The notes beneath the pieces are model-generated. The model saw only the letters and a program-made list of their open reading frames with translations. It was not told the origin of the DNA and did not search any database. A stretch of 64,000 bases of DNA from positions 25,677,531 to 25,741,530 of the forward strand of contig OY754989.1 in the NCBI GenBank assembly GCA_963576475.1, read 5' to 3'. Shown here one piece after another: positions 61,598 to 64,000 of the stretch; within the stretch, counting starts at the first letter, position 1; every line of letters starts with the position of its first letter. This DNA comes from Molanna angustata (taxonomy: Eukaryota; Arthropoda; Insecta; Trichoptera; Molannidae). The translations under genes were made by a program, and so were the position numbers.

Positions 61598-62203
61598 TTA
61601 CAGCCTCAACAGGTCTTCCAAGCTTGATATCCATATCTTTGGAGCCGTGTCCTCCTTCCTTAAAAAAATCCTCCCATATCTTGTCCAGGCGTATTTGAAG
61701 TCGTGATCCTTGGCATATTTCCGGGTTTCAAAAAATAAGTTTTTGTTTTTCAGAGTCAAGTGTTCGTTTATGGTTATTAGTCTTCGTTCGCCACCGACGC
61801 CTACATCCTTGGTAGAAATAGTCTTTTTCTTTGATCTGACACCCGCAAGGTAGGAGTCTCTAATATATTTTCTCAGAAACTTGACAATGATAGGCCTGGG
61901 TACAGCTTTATTTGTGGATCTAGACCTGACTAGATAGTCGACATCTTTAAGATCAGCCTCAATACCAATTTCTTTTGAAATATTCAGAAACACCTCCGAT
62001 AAGGACTCGCCCGTTGTTTGGTTTACGCCACGTATTTCTATGTTATACAGCTTGTCGGCCTGTTCTCTTCTTTGTCTTTGGTTCTCAAGTTCAAAACCCT
62101 TTGCCCTGAGAGCAGCTACTTCCTCTTCCAGGGCAACAACTGATGGTCTGGCCTCCAATTTAGTTACCCGATCTTTAAGGTCCCTGTTTTCCTCCTGTGG
62201 TGC
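61598..62203 (-). CDS. LINE ORF1 nucleic-acid-binding protein, 5'-truncated
   Basis: A coiled-coil start (ENRDLKDRVTKLEARP, VALEEEVAALRAKGFELENQ) is followed by NIEIRGVNQTTGESLSEVFL, RPIIVKFLRKYIRDSYLAGV, LITINEHLTLKNKNLFFETR and YAWTRYGRIFLRKEDTAPK. This is the RRM-like ORF1 protein typical of insect Jockey/CR1-like LINEs. It lacks the first residues because the element ends at about 62204. Confidence 0.85.
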   Translation of the reverse strand, partial: APQEENRDLKDRVTKLEARPSVVALEEEVAALRAKGFELENQRQRREQADKLYNIEIRGVNQTTGESLSEVFLNISKEIGIEADLKDVDYLVRSRSTNKAVPRPIIVKFLRKYIRDSYLAGVRSKKKTISTKDVGVGGERRLITINEHLTLKNKNLFFETRKYAKDHDFKYAWTRYGRIFLRKEDTAPKIWISSLEDLLRL

Positions 62204-62204
62204 G

Positions 62205-62282
62205 TGTGTTTATGTGGTGCGTGTTAAATTAATATTTGTCATAGTACCTGTTAGTTGCCTGAGAAGCAATATTAAATAAATA
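62205..62282 (+). mobile_element. Right half of a family 1 SINE
   Basis: GTGCGTGTTAAATTAATATT, then CATAGTACCTGTTAGTTGCC and an AAATAAATAAAT tail. A duplicated TGTGGTGCGTGT just before it may mark the LINE insertion border. Confidence 0.75.
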
Positions 62283-62349
62283 AATATATTTACTGATTAT
62301 TCATAACAAAATATATACATAATATTATCAATCATTCTAAACAATACAT

Positions 62350-62722
62350 AATAGGCCCTATTCAGATTCGACTAAAAATTTTATACAGAATTTTAGTATA
62401 TGAGAAATGTCAAAAAGTTGATTGCATTTATACGGGACTCATTACGTCACACCGCGCGGATAAAATCTTTTTATCCACGGTTGGCCGATATTTTAGACGT
62501 CTTTGTACTCTGAATTGAATCAGAATTGCACATAATATGTCCTATTCTGATTCGTATAAATTTATCCGTCTGAATTTTAGTATATGAGAAATGCCAAAAA
62601 GTTGACTGCATTTATATGGGACTCATTACGTCACACTGCACAAATGAAATCCTTTTACACAAGTCGCCCGTTGGTTATAGACCATTTCTTACTCTGAAAC
62701 GAAACAGAATAGGGCATATTGT
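62350..62722. mobile_element. MITE-like element with two direct repeats
   Basis: The ends GCCCTATTCAGATTCG and (inverse) GCCCTATTCTGTTTCG are short inverted repeats. Inside are two direct copies (about 62350-62520 and 62545-62715) sharing GAATTTTAGTATATGAGAAA and GGGACTCATTACGTCACAC. No ORF. Confidence 0.6.
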
Positions 62723-62959
62723 AAGAAGTAATAATAATCGGAGAGAATGTATGTAAACAAAAAATTTGTAGAAATAAAAAAAATGTTGAAATGGTTAATT
62801 TATTGAATAAGCTGTTATTTTAAATTTACTTATATGAAATGAATGTGGTGGTGTACCACTAGATCGTCTCCCTTTTTGGTCCTTATGTAGATGAATGCTG
62901 TTGGTTAAACCTGTGGAAATAATTACAAATGAAAAACTGTGAACACTGTGCTGGAAGAA
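62723..62959. other. Short unassigned spacer
   Basis: No feature recognised between the MITE-like element and the R1-like LINE fragment. Confidence 0.5.
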
Positions 62960-64000
62960 TGCATGCAAAGAAAAGCATGTTCCTAGATATAATGGGGACG
63001 TTCGACAATGCGTGGTGGCCGCTTATTCTGGCCAAGATGAAGCTGCGGGGTTGCCCCCGTTGAGTGAAGGGAGCACCTAGCTGGGCAAGCCTCTAGGCGA
63101 GTTAGGGTTGTCGATGAAGTTCGCTACCTAGGTGTCGTCCGAATGTCAAGTCCTCGGCTGACCTCGGCTGAAAAAGTAGCGGCCTTGTTTATGACATTTC
63201 GCAGGATTCCATTCGGGTAGGGTGAGGGCTATATACAAGGCTAAGTATATTGCCCAGATCGCATACGCATCTGAAGTTTGGTCCCATCGGCTGAGCGTTG
63301 GCTCGGTTGCTCTTGCGATCCTGAGGGGCCAGCATCCTCCCTTGCTTGCTGTTACAGGTACGTATCGCACGGCGGCCAGTGACAGTCTTCCGGTCATCAC
63401 TGGTGTTCTGCCTGCTGATATTGAGGTGCGGGAGTTTGTCGCACATAGGAGTATCAGGCTCAATAGACGGGCTGAACATGAAGGAGTGATTGTTTGTATT
63501 GTGCCAGGAATTGGTGGTCTGAGTGGGGCCATCAGTAGTCAGAGAAAGGACGATGAAAGTTTGGCAAGAGCGCTGGGATAGAGGAGGAACTGCTAGGGTT
63601 ACCTATTAGTTTTTCCCTGACCTAAGAAAGAGGATGCGTATGAGATCGCTGGCACTGTGCCACTATGCGTTGCAGCTCGTGTTAGGAGACTATGATAGGA
63701 GGTATGTGTGCTTGACCGCCCGGCCAGTTTGGTTTGGCGAAGTGCTGGCGAACCATCACAATGTGGCTCGTTATGAAGAGTTTTAATATGTGTGGGTCTC
63801 ACGCTGGGATGAGCTCCAGAGACCGGGTCAAAGATCTCGTATAGCGATGTCCTAATCTGGCATGGAATGATGCTTGATGTGGGTGTCTCACGCTGGGAGT
63901 GGCTGTGATGACCGGGTTTACCCCTGGTCGAGGATTTCGTACAGCAGTGGGCCTAACCTGGCCTGGAGTGATGCTGTAGCGGGGTGGTCGACGACTCGTT
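62960..64000 (+). pseudogene. R1-like LINE fragment, runs off the window
   Basis: GTFDNAWWPLILAKMKLRGC is the RT active-site region of R1-type LINEs (FDNAWWP). A deletion leads to VRYLGVV, and the frame 63222-63581 gives KAKYIAQIAYASEVW, TGTYRTAASDSLPVITGVLP and EVREFVAHRSIRLNRRAEHE. The first region is broken by stops. After 63780 comes a repeated 3' segment with TCACGCTGGGA at about 63800 and 63888. It is G+C-richer than the surroundings. No 28S rDNA is visible next to it. Confidence 0.75.

Larger units (their letters stand above)
57411..62204 (-). mobile_element. Nearly complete Jockey/CR1-like LINE inserted in a SINE
   Basis: Minus-strand order: ORF1 (62203-61598), a spacer, EN (about 60838-60214), RT (60148-57965), a 3' UTR, and a tail rich in AATAAAA at 57411-57445. 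It is missing only the start of ORF1. It interrupts a family 1 SINE whose halves are at 57345-57410 and 62205-62282. The 2.2-kb RT frame is intact, so it is one of the youngest LINEs in the window. Confidence 0.88.

Noticed and set aside
60969..61634. 221-codon minus-strand frame as a separate gene
   Set aside because: It lies between ORF1 and the endonuclease of one LINE and has no recognisable domain.

Overview
This is a repeat-saturated eukaryotic nuclear window, most likely from a lepidopteran insect. I infer this from the very high A+T content, the many TACCTA/GTAGGTAC runs typical of moth and butterfly introns, RTE-like LINE tails that end in TATG repeats, tRNA-derived SINEs, and genes split by short GT-AG exons. 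The species cannot be named from the sequence alone. No bacterial operons, CRISPR arrays or rRNA genes are present.

Two host genes can be reconstructed with confidence. (1) A complete seven-exon short-chain dehydrogenase gene of the HSD17B8 / mitochondrial 3-ketoacyl-ACP reductase type lies on the minus strand from 28604 to 4651. It encodes 254 aa (257 aa with an alternative donor), keeps all catalytic residues, and has its 765 coding bases spread over 24 kb because its introns are packed with transposons and minisatellites. (2) A C2H2 zinc-finger gene on the minus strand (54309 to 51453, two exons, 27 fingers) is cut inside its finger array by a Copia retrotransposon. A further 15 or so decayed fingers lie on the far side of the insertion (42140 to 40883). 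A third candidate is a lone THAP-domain first exon at 29202-29284.

Layout. 1-1488: 70-bp satellite in a 420-bp higher-order repeat. 2240-4440: Copia, SINE and LINE debris and short tandem arrays. 4503-28604: the dehydrogenase gene. Its introns hold Helentron-like elements, a 30-bp minisatellite, an I-group LINE with an inserted TTAA element, foldback elements, a long (TA)n, a 42-bp minisatellite made of copies of the gene's own exon 3 splice donor, and several LINE fragments. 28605-38490: the THAP exon, a 3-kb terminal-inverted-repeat element, a P-like element whose own first exon encodes THAP, and a GC-rich island. 38505-40882: a small element with a perfect 8-bp target duplication, a BEL/Pao gag fragment and a 5'-truncated LINE. 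40883-54309: the zinc-finger gene split by Copia, which itself carries at least four nested insertions. 54990-64000: SINE and RTE fragments, a nearly complete Jockey/CR1-like LINE inserted in a SINE, and an R1-like LINE fragment at the right edge.

The most notable observations are the tandemly amplified splice donor in intron 3, the satellite that appears to be built from the 3' terminus of a Helentron-like transposon, and the zinc-finger gene that stays open upstream of its Copia insertion but has decayed downstream of it. Assignments rest on reading motifs and splice junctions by eye; no database search was possible.
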